The notes: generated by a model not told the origin, from the sequence alone. A DNA stretch of 64,000 nucleotides from Chromohalobacter canadensis (GCF_029544075.1 NZ_JAJQJH010000012.1:41500-105499); one strand, 5' to 3'. Positions 1 through 9,147 are shown, counted from the stretch's first letter. Translations and numbers: made by a program.

Positions 1-742
1 CGGTCTCCGCACACTGCGCCAACAAGCGTTTGCCGACCGGTGTCGAGCCGGTGAACGAAACCTTGCGTACCCTTGGGTCGGTGGTCAGTACGTGACCAAT
101 CTCGGCGGGCTTCTCGGCAGTGAGCACGTTGATAACGCCTGGGGGTAGCCCGGCATCATCGGCGAGCTTAGCCAACGCCAGGGCAGTCAGCGGTGTGGCT
201 TCTGCGGGCTTGATCACCACTGGGCAGCCGGCCGCCAAGGCCGGGGCGCATTTGCGGGTGATCATCGCCAGTGGGAAGTTCCAGGGCGTAATCGCGGCAA
301 CCACGCCGATCGGCTCGCGCATGACAAGAATACGCTTATCGGCGCCGTGGCCGGGTAAGGTCTCGCCAGCGATGCGCTTGGCTTCCTCGGCATAGTATTC
401 GATGAAGCTCGCCCCATAGGCGACCTCGCCCCGCGATTCGGTGAGTGGCTTACCCTGTTCCAAGGTCATGAGTTGCGCCAGTGCCTCGCGATGGGTCATG
501 ACACGCTCGAACCAGGCGCGCAACAAGGAGGCGCGCTCCTTGGCAGGGCGTCGACGCCATTGCGGCCATGCGGCTTCGGCGGCGGCGATGGCGTCGTGTG
601 CCTCGTCCGCGCCCAGATCGGGAACCTGCGCTAGGCATTCGCCCGTGGCAGGGTCGGTGACCGCGAAACGGTGCTCGCTATCGCGCCATTCGCCGCCGAT
701 GTAGGCGCGGTCGATTAAGATGTTGGGTGTTGGTTGACTCAT
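1..742 (-). CDS. gabD: Succinate-semialdehyde dehydrogenase, N-terminal part (cut by window edge)
   Basis: The first 247 codons of an NAD(P)-dependent aldehyde dehydrogenase are present; the rest lies beyond base 1. The protein starts MSQPTPNILIDRAYIGGEW and carries the family motifs TPWNFP and FTGST of the Rossmann cofactor domain. The catalytic Cys and the Glu of the ELGG motif are outside the window, so activity cannot be judged. Similarity in the N-terminal half is typical of GabD, which oxidises succinate semialdehyde to succinate in GABA degradation. The ATG at 742 has a good GGAGG ribosome site about 7 bases upstream. A gabT neighbour would be expected off the left edge but cannot be seen. 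Another ALDH of the same subfamily, such as glutarate-semialdehyde dehydrogenase, is possible. Confidence 0.85.
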   Translation of the reverse strand, partial: MSQPTPNILIDRAYIGGEWRDSEHRFAVTDPATGECLAQVPDLGADEAHDAIAAAEAAWPQWRRRPAKERASLLRAWFERVMTHREALAQLMTLEQGKPLTESRGEVAYGASFIEYYAEEAKRIAGETLPGHGADKRILVMREPIGVVAAITPWNFPLAMITRKCAPALAAGCPVVIKPAEATPLTALALAKLADDAGLPPGVINVLTAEKPAEIGHVLTTDPRVRKVSFTGSTPVGKRLLAQCAET

Positions 743-946
743 GGAAGCCTCCGGATGAAGCGTGGTTCATCGCCTATTATTTGACGGTGTGTGCATTATT
801 TAAAACACTTGATCAGGGTGGCGTCCAGCGATTTTTCGCATCTCGCACGGGCAGGTTATCGTGCCTTGTGTATCGGCGACACCAGCCTCTTTCCGGTACA
901 CTATGGCGCCGTTGTATGAATGCCGAGTCTATGAGTGAGGTGCGTC

Positions 947-3403
947 TTGATCGATCCTCTTAACGCCTGGTGGGCGCAGCAATTGGTGCTGTGCGGCTGG
1001 GCGTTTGATCCCGAACCGTTGAGTGTGCCGCCCGAGACGGCGCAGGCACGCCTAGCGTTGTTGGACGTGCGCGAACGGGGAGAGCTCGGCTGGCGCTTGG
1101 CCGAAGCGGGCATGCCGGGGCAGGGCGAGGCCTTGCGCCAGCTACAAGCACTTGAGCTGCTGGCATTGTCGGGTGCTGCCGGCTGGCTGGATGCCCCTCG
1201 AGCCCACGCCTGGGCGGAGTGGATTGCCGCCGACATCCAGGCGCATCATGCCTCGCTGGATGCATGGCTGACGGCGTTGCGTCACGAGAGAGGGCAAATT
1301 GACTGGACTCAAGACGATGATGGTTTTCTCGAGGCGTGCGACGCATTGTCGCAACTCGAGCGCGAAGCGGCCGGTATCACCTGGGCGGCGCTCGCCGCGT
1401 GGCTGTCTGACCGGTCTCGCCAGCTACCGTGGCCGATCGATCAGAATAGCGGTGTATGGCGCCTGCGTGCGGTTTTCGCCCCCGTGCTGACCACAACGTG
1501 CGACGCGCGTTTGGACTGGCCGGAGGTGGAACGCTGGTTGGCCGAAGTCTGGCGCATCGACGGACGCGATGAATTGATTCGCATGCTGCTGTGGCTGGGC
1601 GGGCAAGGGCATCGTTATACATGGGATCTCGATGCCGCACGTTTGACCACCCAAGGGGAGAGTGCTCGACGTCAGTGGTGGGAATCGCTCGGTGAGGCGA
1701 GTGACTACGGTCATATGATGCTGACATTCCTTGACAGCGGAGAGCCTCTGGAATGGGCGGCGTGGGATTGGTTGCGGTTAGCGGATCTAGCCTACGCGGG
1801 CTGGAATGCGGGCTGGCTCAATGCGCAGGAAGCCGAGGCATTCGCCGCACACGCGGGCGATCTGCTGATGCGCCGATATCGCGACTGGATGGCCATTGCC
1901 AAGGCTTACCAGCGTGGGCGTAGTCTTTTCGAGGGGGCAGATCGGCGTGCGGATTTCGTGCGTGACTGGGACGTCTTGTTGCGCTCACGGTCGAGCCCCT
2001 GGCAGGTGACGCTTGAGGCACTGCTGGACGACGCCCAGCGCGAGGCCGCGCGGCAGGCTATACGCAGTTGGCGCGCGCCGGCGTGGCACTGGGTTCTGGC
2101 ATTGGCGGCGATGCGTGAACCCGATCTGTTATACCGACAGGGCATTGATCGCACCCCGGATTCGCAGCAGCGGGATGAGGCGCGTCGCTATCTTCGTGAC
2201 ACGCTGGGCCTTGAGCCTGCCATGGGGACGGCCGGCCTGGCCAGCTTGTGGCTGCCCGGGCAGGTGCATCATCTCAATCAACTGGCCGCCGATGCCGCCC
2301 ATGGTGCATTGCCCGCGGCGAAAACGCCCTTTGGAAACGCGATGCCGGAGGCCGTACGACTACGCAACGGCCTCAAGCACTGCACGCGCCATGCGGCGAC
2401 GATCTTCATGGCGGAGAAATACGCCTTCTACCTGATGATGTGTGCCGACAGCGGCGATTACGACCGCCGTGAGCTCGAGACGTTGGCGGAATCACTGCGC
2501 GGCGTGCTGAGCCGCTTTTATAGTGGCCCTAAGGCGTTGCTCGAGGCGTGGGCGGCATGGGAGGCGGCATTGCCCGAGGCGGAAGAGCCGTCCCTGGTGG
2601 CGGAAATCCATTGGCACCGCGATGACCCCGGTAGCCCCTTCCATTGGCTCGACTGGCGCCATGGTACCTGGCTTGAACCCGGCGAGCGCTTGTCGCTGCC
2701 ACGCTTTACGGCCTTGGCGTTGGTCGGGCCTCTCAATGCCCCTGTCTGGAGCGCCCCGGGTCCTGAAGTTGGCAGCGAACGTGAGGAACTTCGTGAATGG
2801 CTCGATAGCCATTATGGGTTATTGTCGGCGGAGGCACTCAAGGAGTTCCTGAATTTCCTGATCGAGGCGGGCGACCGCCAGGAATATCAGATCAACTATG
2901 CGCCTTATACGCTCAATTCCGCGCGCTTGCGTGAGGAAGTCGCGATTATCGAATCCGGCGAGTGCAGCGAGGATGATCGCAATCATCTACTGCGCCTGCG
3001 GCGCGTCGAGAATAACGCCTCGGGATGCAACGAGTACGACATGGCCGCCTGGGATGTGGCGCAGGCCGTCGATCTTGCCATTGCCGGGCGACAGATGAAT
3101 TGGCTGTCGGCGATGGAGTTCGACACCTTTATAGAGCGCGCCGCTCATTTGGCGCAAGCGCACTATGCGAGTTGGTATGATTACGCCCGGGGGCTTTATG
3201 CGGGTTTTTCCTTCTTCATGGGCGAGACAGATGAGCGTGAGGCGTTTCTGCAGGGGTTCGGAGAGGCACTGACCGCTTGGTTGACGGCCGCGCCACCGCT
3301 GGCCGGTGGCTGGGCAAGTCTCGATTTTCCGGGCGCACCCGCACGTCACTGGGCGCCTCTGCATATCGATACCCTGCCGGGTGATGAACGGACGTTGCAC
3401 TGA
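947..3403 (+). CDS. Large DUF1266 protein with two DUF1266-like modules
   Basis: This is a protein of about 818 residues with no signal peptide or membrane segments, so probably cytoplasmic. Two regions resemble the DUF1266 domain of E. coli YbeU/YbeR. One is near residue 268 (WDWLRLADLAYAGW, then RYRDWMAIAKAYQRGR). The other is near residue 698 (WDVAQAVDLAIAGRQMNWL, then YASWYDYARGLYAGF). Both share a W-D-x2-R/Q-x-x-D-L-A-x-A helix followed by an aromatic-rich SW..Y..G segment. No catalytic motif is recognisable and the function is unknown. The start is uncertain: TTG at 947 has GAGG six bases upstream, while an in-frame GTG at 935 has no clear ribosome site. It is flanked by unrelated genes and looks monocistronic. 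Confidence 0.8.
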   Translation: MIDPLNAWWAQQLVLCGWAFDPEPLSVPPETAQARLALLDVRERGELGWRLAEAGMPGQGEALRQLQALELLALSGAAGWLDAPRAHAWAEWIAADIQAHHASLDAWLTALRHERGQIDWTQDDDGFLEACDALSQLEREAAGITWAALAAWLSDRSRQLPWPIDQNSGVWRLRAVFAPVLTTTCDARLDWPEVERWLAEVWRIDGRDELIRMLLWLGGQGHRYTWDLDAARLTTQGESARRQWWESLGEASDYGHMMLTFLDSGEPLEWAAWDWLRLADLAYAGWNAGWLNAQEAEAFAAHAGDLLMRRYRDWMAIAKAYQRGRSLFEGADRRADFVRDWDVLLRSRSSPWQVTLEALLDDAQREAARQAIRSWRAPAWHWVLALAAMREPDLLYRQGIDRTPDSQQRDEARRYLRDTLGLEPAMGTAGLASLWLPGQVHHLNQLAADAAHGALPAAKTPFGNAMPEAVRLRNGLKHCTRHAATIFMAEKYAFYLMMCADSGDYDRRELETLAESLRGVLSRFYSGPKALLEAWAAWEAALPEAEEPSLVAEIHWHRDDPGSPFHWLDWRHGTWLEPGERLSLPRFTALALVGPLNAPVWSAPGPEVGSEREELREWLDSHYGLLSAEALKEFLNFLIEAGDRQEYQINYAPYTLNSARLREEVAIIESGECSEDDRNHLLRLRRVENNASGCNEYDMAAWDVAQAVDLAIAGRQMNWLSAMEFDTFIERAAHLAQAHYASWYDYARGLYAGFSFFMGETDEREAFLQGFGEALTAWLTAAPPLAGGWASLDFPGAPARHWAPLHIDTLPGDERTLH

Positions 3404-3623
3404 TCGCGCAGAGCGCGGGATGAAATATTTCGTATCCTATTTCCGAGAGCTCTCGTCAAAAGGCGGGAGTTTCTCTATCATCACCTCGGTCTTGATGCCC
3501 CCGATGGCACACGACAGGTTAACGAGTTGAGTCTAGGCCGCTCTGGCGGTGGCACCTGCGATGCGCGCGCCACCACCACAGCGACCCCCTCGCCAGGTAG
3601 TGCCTAGTAAGGCAGGGCGTCGT

Positions 3624-3639
3624 CTTGCATGCATGCAAG
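3624..3639. promoter_or_regulatory. Perfect 16-bp palindrome upstream of the NlpC/P60 lipoprotein
   Basis: CTTGCATG is followed directly by its reverse complement, about 48 bases before the chosen start codon at 3688. It could be an operator or part of a hairpin. No T-run follows, so it is not a classic terminator. The rest of the 284-base gap before this gene shows nothing convincing. Confidence 0.35.
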
Positions 3640-3687
3640 CGCCCCGAGGCATCCGCGAGGTTGAATACGTGTGATGAGGTCGCTTGG

Positions 3688-4308
3688 ATGCTTCGAACCA
3701 TGGCATGGGGATGGTTTCTGGCTGCTCTGTTGGGTGGCTGTGCCACGCAAAGCCCACAACATACCGCTCCACAATCATCTGCGCTGTCTGCGTCCGCCAA
3801 GGTCGGTGAAGGCGCGCTGTCCGACGTGGGTCGTAGATCTCCGTTGGCCACCTTTCGCGCCAGCGATGTTCAGCGGGCGCTCGTATCTCCGGTGCGTATT
3901 CGCAAGGCACTACTCTCCGAACACCAGCGCTGGGTAGGCACCCCGTATCGTCTTGGCGGGACCACGCAACGCGGCATCGATTGTTCGGCGTTGATGCAGC
4001 ATGTCTATCGCGATGCGTTCCATATCTCTTTGCCGCGTACCACCGGGCAACAAATGCAAGAGGGGCGTCGAGTTCAACGCAGCGAACTTGAAGCTGGCGA
4101 CTTGGTCTTCTTCCATTCCCCCGGCCCGTACAATCATGTTGGCGTCTATGTCGATGATGGCTATTTTCTGCATGCCTCGACGTCACAGGGCGTCAAGTTG
4201 TCACGCCTCGACAACGTCTACTGGAATCGTCACTACTGGCAGTCACGGCGGCCCATGGATAGAACGCAGTTGGCGGCGCGTATTGATCGCCCACCCCACG
4301 AAGGATGA
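3688..4308 (+). CDS. NlpC/P60 family peptidoglycan endopeptidase lipoprotein (MepS/MepH-like)
   Basis: A 206-residue lipoprotein. The signal sequence ends in the lipobox LLGGC, with Cys18 as the lipidated residue. The C-terminal half is an NlpC/P60 cysteine peptidase domain: catalytic Cys99 in GIDCSALM, His150 in NHVGVYV and a third polar residue, His162, in FLHAS. Proteins of this type (Spr/MepS, MepH) cleave meso-DAP peptide cross-links and so allow cell-wall expansion at the inner face of the outer membrane. The ATG at 3688 was chosen because it gives the signal peptide directly and has GAGGT upstream; the frame is open further 5' but that would put 21 polar residues ahead of the signal. 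The gene stands alone. Confidence 0.9.
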   Translation: MLRTMAWGWFLAALLGGCATQSPQHTAPQSSALSASAKVGEGALSDVGRRSPLATFRASDVQRALVSPVRIRKALLSEHQRWVGTPYRLGGTTQRGIDCSALMQHVYRDAFHISLPRTTGQQMQEGRRVQRSELEAGDLVFFHSPGPYNHVGVYVDDGYFLHASTSQGVKLSRLDNVYWNRHYWQSRRPMDRTQLAARIDRPPHEG

Positions 4309-4409
4309 GCGGCTCGCAGTTTTCGTCATGCCGTCCGACAGGTTCGTCACACATCTTGTTTGTATAATGCTGCGTCGGGCGAGATCATGATGCACTCATG
4401 GAGGATGTC

Positions 4410-5612
4410 ATGATCGAAGCGCATACCCGCGCCTGGTGGCGCGCGACCTTGGCACTGTGCCTGGGCTCCTTTACTGTCTTCATCAACTTATACGTTCTCC
4501 AGCCATTGCTGCCGGCCATTCGCGAGAGCTTCGAGGTCTCGACGCTAGCCGCGGGCAGTGCGATGTCGGTGAGCATGTTGACGCTAGCGCTGTCGCTACT
4601 GTTCTACGGACCGCTTTCCGATGCCATCGGTCGAGCCGCCATCATGCGTGTCACGCTGGTACTCGCCAGTCTCTGCACCTTGATCATGGCATTTGCGCCT
4701 AACTTCGCGAGTCTACTGGCCTTGCGTGCCTTGCAGGGGTTCTTGCTGGGCGGGTTACCGGCGGTGGCGATCGCCTGGATGGGCGATGAATTCAACAAAC
4801 CGGCGCTTTTGCTGGCCGTCGGGCTCTATATCAGTGGTAACACGCTGGGTGGGATCGGCGGACGCGTCATCGGCGGTACGGTCGCCGAACATTGGGGGTG
4901 GCATAGTAGTTTCGTGGCGATCGCGTGTCTGAGCCTGGCATGCACTTGGGTCTTCTGGCGCGCCTTGCCGCCTGCCCGACAGTTCCGCCCCTCGCCATTG
5001 CGCGCGGGACAGGCCGCGCGGGACATGCAGGGGCATTTGCGCGATCCTCGGTTGATTGCCGCCTACCTGATCGGCGGATTCAATTTCTTCATCTTCATCA
5101 ATCAATACAGTTATGTGACGTTTCGGCTCAGCGAGGCGCCGTTTTCTCTCACCTCGCAATGGTTGGGCCTGATCTTCCTGACCTATCTCGGCGGTACCGT
5201 GGGCTCAGCGTTGTCCGGGCGTATTGCGCAGCGCTTGTCGCAGCCGGCCTGCATGATGCTGGGTATCGCTATTCTGATGAGTGGCTCGTTACTCACGTTG
5301 ATACCCTCCTTGGTCACGATCATCGTGGGGCTGACGATCAATGCCGTGGGGTTCTTTCTGGCGCACTCGATGGCCTCCAGCTGGGTGGGGCGGCACGCAC
5401 AGCGCGCCCGGGGCAGTGCATCGTCGCTGTATCTGGTGTTTTACTACCTGGGGGCTAGCCTCGGCGGTTTCTATCTAGAGCCGTTCTGGGCGCGCTGGCA
5501 ATGGAGCGGCGTGATCGCTGCCTCGCTGCTGGTGTTGCTGGGAACCTTCAGCGTGGCGGCTTGGTTGTGGCGTCGCGAGCGACGCATGGTCGATATGTCA
5601 GCGGCGACCTGA
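4410..5612 (+). CDS. MFS transporter, YnfM-like
   Basis: This major facilitator superfamily protein of about 400 residues has some 12 hydrophobic segments. A typical loop 2-3 signature is seen (GPLSDAIGRAAIM), and the first helix has the family-like LYVLQPLLPAI. Overall it resembles the YnfM/arabinose-efflux-like branch, whose substrates are mostly unknown. It would act as a proton-driven inner-membrane exporter. ATG at 4410 is preferred over the in-frame ATG at 4398, because GGAGG lies five bases before 4410 and overlaps the earlier ATG. It converges with msrA, with only a short gap between the two stop codons. Confidence 0.85.
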   Translation: MIEAHTRAWWRATLALCLGSFTVFINLYVLQPLLPAIRESFEVSTLAAGSAMSVSMLTLALSLLFYGPLSDAIGRAAIMRVTLVLASLCTLIMAFAPNFASLLALRALQGFLLGGLPAVAIAWMGDEFNKPALLLAVGLYISGNTLGGIGGRVIGGTVAEHWGWHSSFVAIACLSLACTWVFWRALPPARQFRPSPLRAGQAARDMQGHLRDPRLIAAYLIGGFNFFIFINQYSYVTFRLSEAPFSLTSQWLGLIFLTYLGGTVGSALSGRIAQRLSQPACMMLGIAILMSGSLLTLIPSLVTIIVGLTINAVGFFLAHSMASSWVGRHAQRARGSASSLYLVFYYLGASLGGFYLEPFWARWQWSGVIAASLLVLLGTFSVAAWLWRRERRMVDMSAAT

Positions 5613-5622
5613 GCGCGTACTC

Positions 5623-6225
5623 TCAAGGCTTGCCGGCGTCATCGCCCCACACAGCCTCGAGTCGGTCGTCACGACCGCAGCCGGCACGGTAGAAGCGATA
5701 GCGCACGGGGTTTTTCTTGTAGAAATTCTGATGATATTCCTCGGCGTCCCAGAAGGGCGCCTGTGGCTCGATACGTGTCTTGACGTCGCGCTCGAAGCGC
5801 GTTTCCACGGCTTCCTTGGAGGCTTCGGCGAGGCGTCGCTGACGCTGGTCAAGGGGGAAGATGGCGCTACGGTATTGGCTGCCGACATCGCAAAATTGGC
5901 GTCCCTCGGCAAAGGGATCGATATTGTGCCAGAACACGTCAAGCAGCGTGTCGTAGCCGACGACCTCGTCATCGTAGACGACCTTGACCGCCTCAGCATG
6001 GCCGGTATTGCCATTACTGACCTGCTCGTAGGTAGGACGCTCGCTTTCACCGCCGATGTAGCCAGAAGTTGTCGAGATGACGCCCTCGAGTTTGTCGTAA
6101 GGCGGCTCCATGCACCAGAAACAGCCACCGGCGAAGATGGCCTCGCGCTGTTCGGCATGTGCCTGGGAAATGGGAACGAATGCAAGCGTTGCGAGTAGGG
6201 CTAACGCCATCACGGGAAAGCGCAT
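5623..6225 (-). CDS. msrA: Exported peptide-methionine (S)-S-oxide reductase
   Basis: This is a 200-residue MsrA that reduces the S-epimer of methionine sulfoxide in proteins. The catalytic motif GGCFWCME is at residues 33-40, with nucleophile Cys35. Unlike the usual cytosolic enzyme it begins with a hydrophobic signal peptide ending in SQAHA, so it probably acts in the periplasm on oxidised envelope proteins. The start at 6225 has AGGAG upstream and gives the signal directly; 17 further in-frame codons upstream lack support. A separate cytosolic-looking MsrB is encoded far away in this window (63007-63408). Confidence 0.93.
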   Translation of the reverse strand: MRFPVMALALLATLAFVPISQAHAEQREAIFAGGCFWCMEPPYDKLEGVISTTSGYIGGESERPTYEQVSNGNTGHAEAVKVVYDDEVVGYDTLLDVFWHNIDPFAEGRQFCDVGSQYRSAIFPLDQRQRRLAEASKEAVETRFERDVKTRIEPQAPFWDAEEYHQNFYKKNPVRYRFYRAGCGRDDRLEAVWGDDAGKP

Positions 6226-6311
6226 CGGGGAGCTCCTGAACGTCGGGTTAATATGCCATGCTGCTGCGGTGAACATACATCAAGTCTACTCGAAAAATAG
6301 CGGAAGCCAGC

Positions 6312-6986
6312 ATGCTGGATAAATGGACGAACGCTTGGGTCGCGCCGGTACTGGCGCGCTGTGCCACTGACTTGGGGCGTCGCGGTATGACGCCGACTCA
6401 ACTGACGGTGGTCGGTTTTGCAATCGGCATGCTGGCGTTGCCGTTATTGGCCTATCAGGCCTATGGTCTGGCACTGGTGGCGATTGTCCTCAACCGCGTG
6501 TGTGACGGTCTGGATGGCGCCTTGGCGCGTCATCTGCAATATCAAAGCGATGCCGGTGGCTTTCTCGATATTGTCCTGGACTTCATCTTCTATGCCGCCG
6601 TGGTCTTGGGGTTTGCACTTGCCGACCCGGTGCAAAACGCCTTGCCCGCAGCCTTTTTGCTTTTCGCGTTCATGGGGACCGGTGCGTCGTTTCTGGCCTT
6701 TGCGATCGCCGCGTCACGCCATGGCTTGGAGCGGCCGCATTTTGAGCACAAGGCGTTTTACTATCTGGATGGCTTGACCGAAGGCACCGAGACGATCATT
6801 GCCTTCGTCGTGTTCTGCCTTTGGCCGGCATATTTCCCCTGGTGGGCGGTCTTCTTTGCGGTGGCGTGCCTAATCACGACAGCAATGCGCATCGGGGGAG
6901 GCTACCGTGCCTTGGCCAGGGCTGAAGGGGCATCCGAAGGGGCGCTCGAAAAAGGCGTTGGCTCATCGAAAGTCGAGCCAAGGTAG
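6312..6986 (+). CDS. CDP-alcohol phosphatidyltransferase family membrane protein
   Basis: A 224-residue protein with about six membrane segments. It contains the complete CDP-alcohol phosphatidyltransferase signature DGx2ARx(n)Gx3Dx3D (DGLDGALARH followed by DAGGFLDIVLD). Enzymes of this family move a phosphoalcohol from a CDP-linked donor to an acceptor alcohol in phospholipid synthesis. The acceptor cannot be read from sequence; phosphatidylglycerophosphate synthase-like, phosphatidylserine synthase-like or archaetidyl-type enzymes all share the motif. The C-terminal 30 residues are polar and unconserved-looking. It is divergent from msrA and ends before a strong bidirectional terminator. 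Confidence 0.85.
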   Translation: MLDKWTNAWVAPVLARCATDLGRRGMTPTQLTVVGFAIGMLALPLLAYQAYGLALVAIVLNRVCDGLDGALARHLQYQSDAGGFLDIVLDFIFYAAVVLGFALADPVQNALPAAFLLFAFMGTGASFLAFAIAASRHGLERPHFEHKAFYYLDGLTEGTETIIAFVVFCLWPAYFPWWAVFFAVACLITTAMRIGGGYRALARAEGASEGALEKGVGSSKVEPR

Positions 6987-7002
6987 GCGGAGCGTAGACA
7001 TG

Positions 7003-7030
7003 AAACGGGCGGCCCGCAGGCCGCCCGTTT
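7003..7030. terminator. Bidirectional hairpin terminator
   Basis: A perfect 12-bp stem (AAACGGGCGGCC with its complement) closes a CGCA loop. The A-run and T-run at its two ends let it serve both the phosphatidyltransferase gene on the + strand and slyD on the - strand. Confidence 0.85.
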
Positions 7031-7056
7031 TCACGTCAGGTGTTGCGAAGGAGCGC

Positions 7057-7545
7057 TTAGTGCTCCTGTTCTTGCTCGCCTTCACCGTGTACGTGACCGT
7101 GTTCGGCTTCTTCCTCGGAAGCTTCACGCACTTCAGCGATCTCGACATCGAAATTCAGGGTCTGACCGGCCAGCGGATGGTTACCATCGACGGTGACGGT
7201 GTCGCCTTCGACCTGAGTGACCGTGACCATGAGCGGCCCACCTTGGGTCTGCGCTTGGAACTGCATGCCCGGTTGAATTTCGTCGACGCCCTGGAAGGCA
7301 TCGCGCGGCACTTCTTGCATCAGGCCGGGCTGTGTTTCACCGTAGCCTTCTGCCGGCTCGACGGTGACTTTGAGGTTCTCGCCGCTCTGACGGCCTTCCA
7401 GTTCCTTTTCCAGCCCTGGAATGATGTTGCCCGCGCCGTGCAGGTAAGTCAGAGGATCGCGGCCTTCCGAGCTGTCCAGCACTTCACCCTCGTTATTGGT
7501 GAGGGTGTAGTGGAAGGAAACCACGGAATTCTGGGCAATCTGCAT
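7057..7545 (-). CDS. slyD: FKBP-type peptidyl-prolyl isomerase SlyD
   Basis: A 162-residue FKBP-like isomerase with an inserted IF chaperone domain. The N-terminal MQIAQNSVVSFHYTL, the segment GRDPLTYLHG, and the order FKBP half / IF insert / FKBP half match SlyD. The C-terminus is short, acidic and has several His (HGHVHGEGEQEQEH), a reduced version of the metal-binding tail that in E. coli supplies nickel for hydrogenase maturation. Expected role: cytoplasmic prolyl isomerase, chaperone and metal storage. The 266 bases upstream contain no gene and no regulatory site I can identify. Confidence 0.93.
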   Translation of the reverse strand: MQIAQNSVVSFHYTLTNNEGEVLDSSEGRDPLTYLHGAGNIIPGLEKELEGRQSGENLKVTVEPAEGYGETQPGLMQEVPRDAFQGVDEIQPGMQFQAQTQGGPLMVTVTQVEGDTVTVDGNHPLAGQTLNFDVEIAEVREASEEEAEHGHVHGEGEQEQEH

Positions 7546-7811
7546 GTTGAAGACCTTTCTGGGTGTATGTCGCTACCCATGGTAACGCGCTCACCCAAGT
7601 GTGTCAGGGGCCTCTCGGGGTTTTCATATGCCCTTTGAGTTGCATGACGACACTTCAAGGTGCATCGGGAACGAATTCGCCGCCGAACGGTCTCTTGAGT
7701 AGCGCCCTGCGTCAGGACGTCGCGCCGGTTGCGCGGTAAGGGGGGTGGCGGTACCCTGCCGTCAATTGGTGTAATTGAAAGACTACCGACGTTGCCTATC
7801 AGGAGGCCAAC

Positions 7812-8096
7812 ATGACCGTAACGCTGATCTGGCTGATCGCTTTCGCCGTGATTCTTTTCCTGGCGCTGCGTGCGTGGGACGGCTCTCTCGGAAAGGTGGT
7901 CATGCGCCGCATCCCGGCGGCGTTGCAGCTGGACGGTGACGATCGCTGGGTGTGGAGTATTGCCTTGGCCGTGTTGGGCGCCACTTTTATCGTCAATCCG
8001 ATCTCGATGTTATTGACGTTGATCATCCTGGCGCTTTTTTACTGGATCGCCAAGCGCGTGGGATGCTGGCTGATGCGCCGCGTCAAGTTACATTGA
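7812..8096 (+). CDS. Small membrane protein of unknown function
   Basis: This 94-residue protein has an N-terminal hydrophobic helix (residues 3-20), a polar segment, then a long hydrophobic stretch (about 48-82) that could form two further helices, and a basic C-terminus (RRVKLH). AGGAGG sits about 6 bases before the ATG, so translation is likely. I do not recognise the family. It is followed by a clear terminator and is therefore probably a one-gene unit. Confidence 0.7.
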   Translation: MTVTLIWLIAFAVILFLALRAWDGSLGKVVMRRIPAALQLDGDDRWVWSIALAVLGATFIVNPISMLLTLIILALFYWIAKRVGCWLMRRVKLH

Positions 8097-8121
8097 CGAA
8101 AAGCTGTTCTGCGTTAGATCG

Positions 8122-8143
8122 ATGCCCCGCTGATGCGGGGCAT
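8122..8143. terminator. Hairpin terminator after the small membrane protein gene
   Basis: ATGCCCCGC and its complement form a perfect 9-bp stem around a TGAT loop. It is followed by TTGTCGTC on the + strand. It lies between convergent genes and may serve both. Confidence 0.7.
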
Positions 8144-8157
8144 TGTCGTCGGGGACG

Positions 8158-9147
8158 TCACAGCCATAGCGAAAGCGTCAATGAGCCGAATTGGTCATTT
8201 TCGTCTTGGGCTTCGAATTCATCGGTTCGCCAGACGCTGGTGTAGGTGAGCTGCCAGCTGTCCCACGTCAAGGCGATACCGGCTAGCGCATCGCCGACCC
8301 ATTGCCGGCGGTCTACTGAGTGGCTGTCCTCGAAGGTATTGCCATCCAGCAGCAGGTTATGAGCCATGAAGCGGCCCTCAAGGCTCGCGAACGCATACCA
8401 GTTGAAACCTTGGCCGGGTGTGAAATGGCTTCTACCGCTTTGGGCGGGGGCTACGGCAGGCATGCCGGCGCTATTTTGTAGGTTATCGCCAATACGCAGG
8501 CCCACGCCGCTTGCGGCATACGTATACAGGTTGCCGAGGGCAAAGCCGGCGTTGGGGCCATACTCCACGTCCAGGTTACCGAGCGAGTCTTGCAGCCACC
8601 AACTGCGCTTGTAGGTCAGGTTCAGCACCGGTTCGTTATGAATCTGGTTCGACCAGCCGTTGGGTTCGTCGCTACCGATGAGGTGATGAAAGTTCTTCTG
8701 TATGGCTTTCCCCCCCGATGCCGGCCCCACGATGCCGGCGTCGAAGTGGAGATCGTCCGCCTGGCGCCAGCCGCTGTACTGGCGGTCATCGAAGAGTGAC
8801 ACGCCAGCATAGAGCAGGCCCGCGTAGGGACGGTCGTTCTCGACGAGGTCTGAGCGGTCGATGTCGTTGGGTGTGTAGATCTGCTGCCCGGCGCGATAAG
8901 CCACGCCGTCGAGCTCCGTGCCCGACCAGCCGGGCACGGCGTCGGCGAGGCGTCGTGTCCAATGTCTTTCGTCGGGTGTGAATGACCAGTTTATTTCCAG
9001 TCCATTGGTGTAATGCCCGTCGTCGCCGCTGGCGAACAGATCATTTTCGCTCTTGATCGTAAGCATTCCGTCAGCCAGCACGGGACTGGAGAATGTCGCA
9101 AAGGCGAGGGCCGAGGCGAGGTAACCGAGCGTGCGTCCTGTGTTCAT
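8158..9147 (-). CDS. lpxR: LpxR-type lipid A deacylase, outer-membrane barrel (DUF2219)
   Basis: A 329-residue protein with a signal peptide ending in SPVLA. It then shows alternating aromatic/polar beta-strand pattern throughout and ends in LTLSLWL, as expected of an outer-membrane barrel. Family features of LpxR are the N-terminal SENDLF...DGHYTNG and the central FHHLIGSDEPNGW, which includes the His region used for catalysis in Salmonella LpxR. That enzyme removes the 3'-acyloxyacyl group of lipid A and alters immune and envelope properties. A housekeeping envelope-remodelling role is the simplest inference here. A 7-bp inverted repeat lies in the upstream region. Confidence 0.85.
   Translation of the reverse strand: MNTGRTLGYLASALAFATFSSPVLADGMLTIKSENDLFASGDDGHYTNGLEINWSFTPDERHWTRRLADAVPGWSGTELDGVAYRAGQQIYTPNDIDRSDLVENDRPYAGLLYAGVSLFDDRQYSGWRQADDLHFDAGIVGPASGGKAIQKNFHHLIGSDEPNGWSNQIHNEPVLNLTYKRSWWLQDSLGNLDVEYGPNAGFALGNLYTYAASGVGLRIGDNLQNSAGMPAVAPAQSGRSHFTPGQGFNWYAFASLEGRFMAHNLLLDGNTFEDSHSVDRRQWVGDALAGIALTWDSWQLTYTSVWRTDEFEAQDENDQFGSLTLSLWL

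Noticed and set aside
5623..6225. MsrA-MsrB fusion
   Set aside because: The MsrA frame ends after the MsrA domain; MsrB is a separate gene at 63007-63408.
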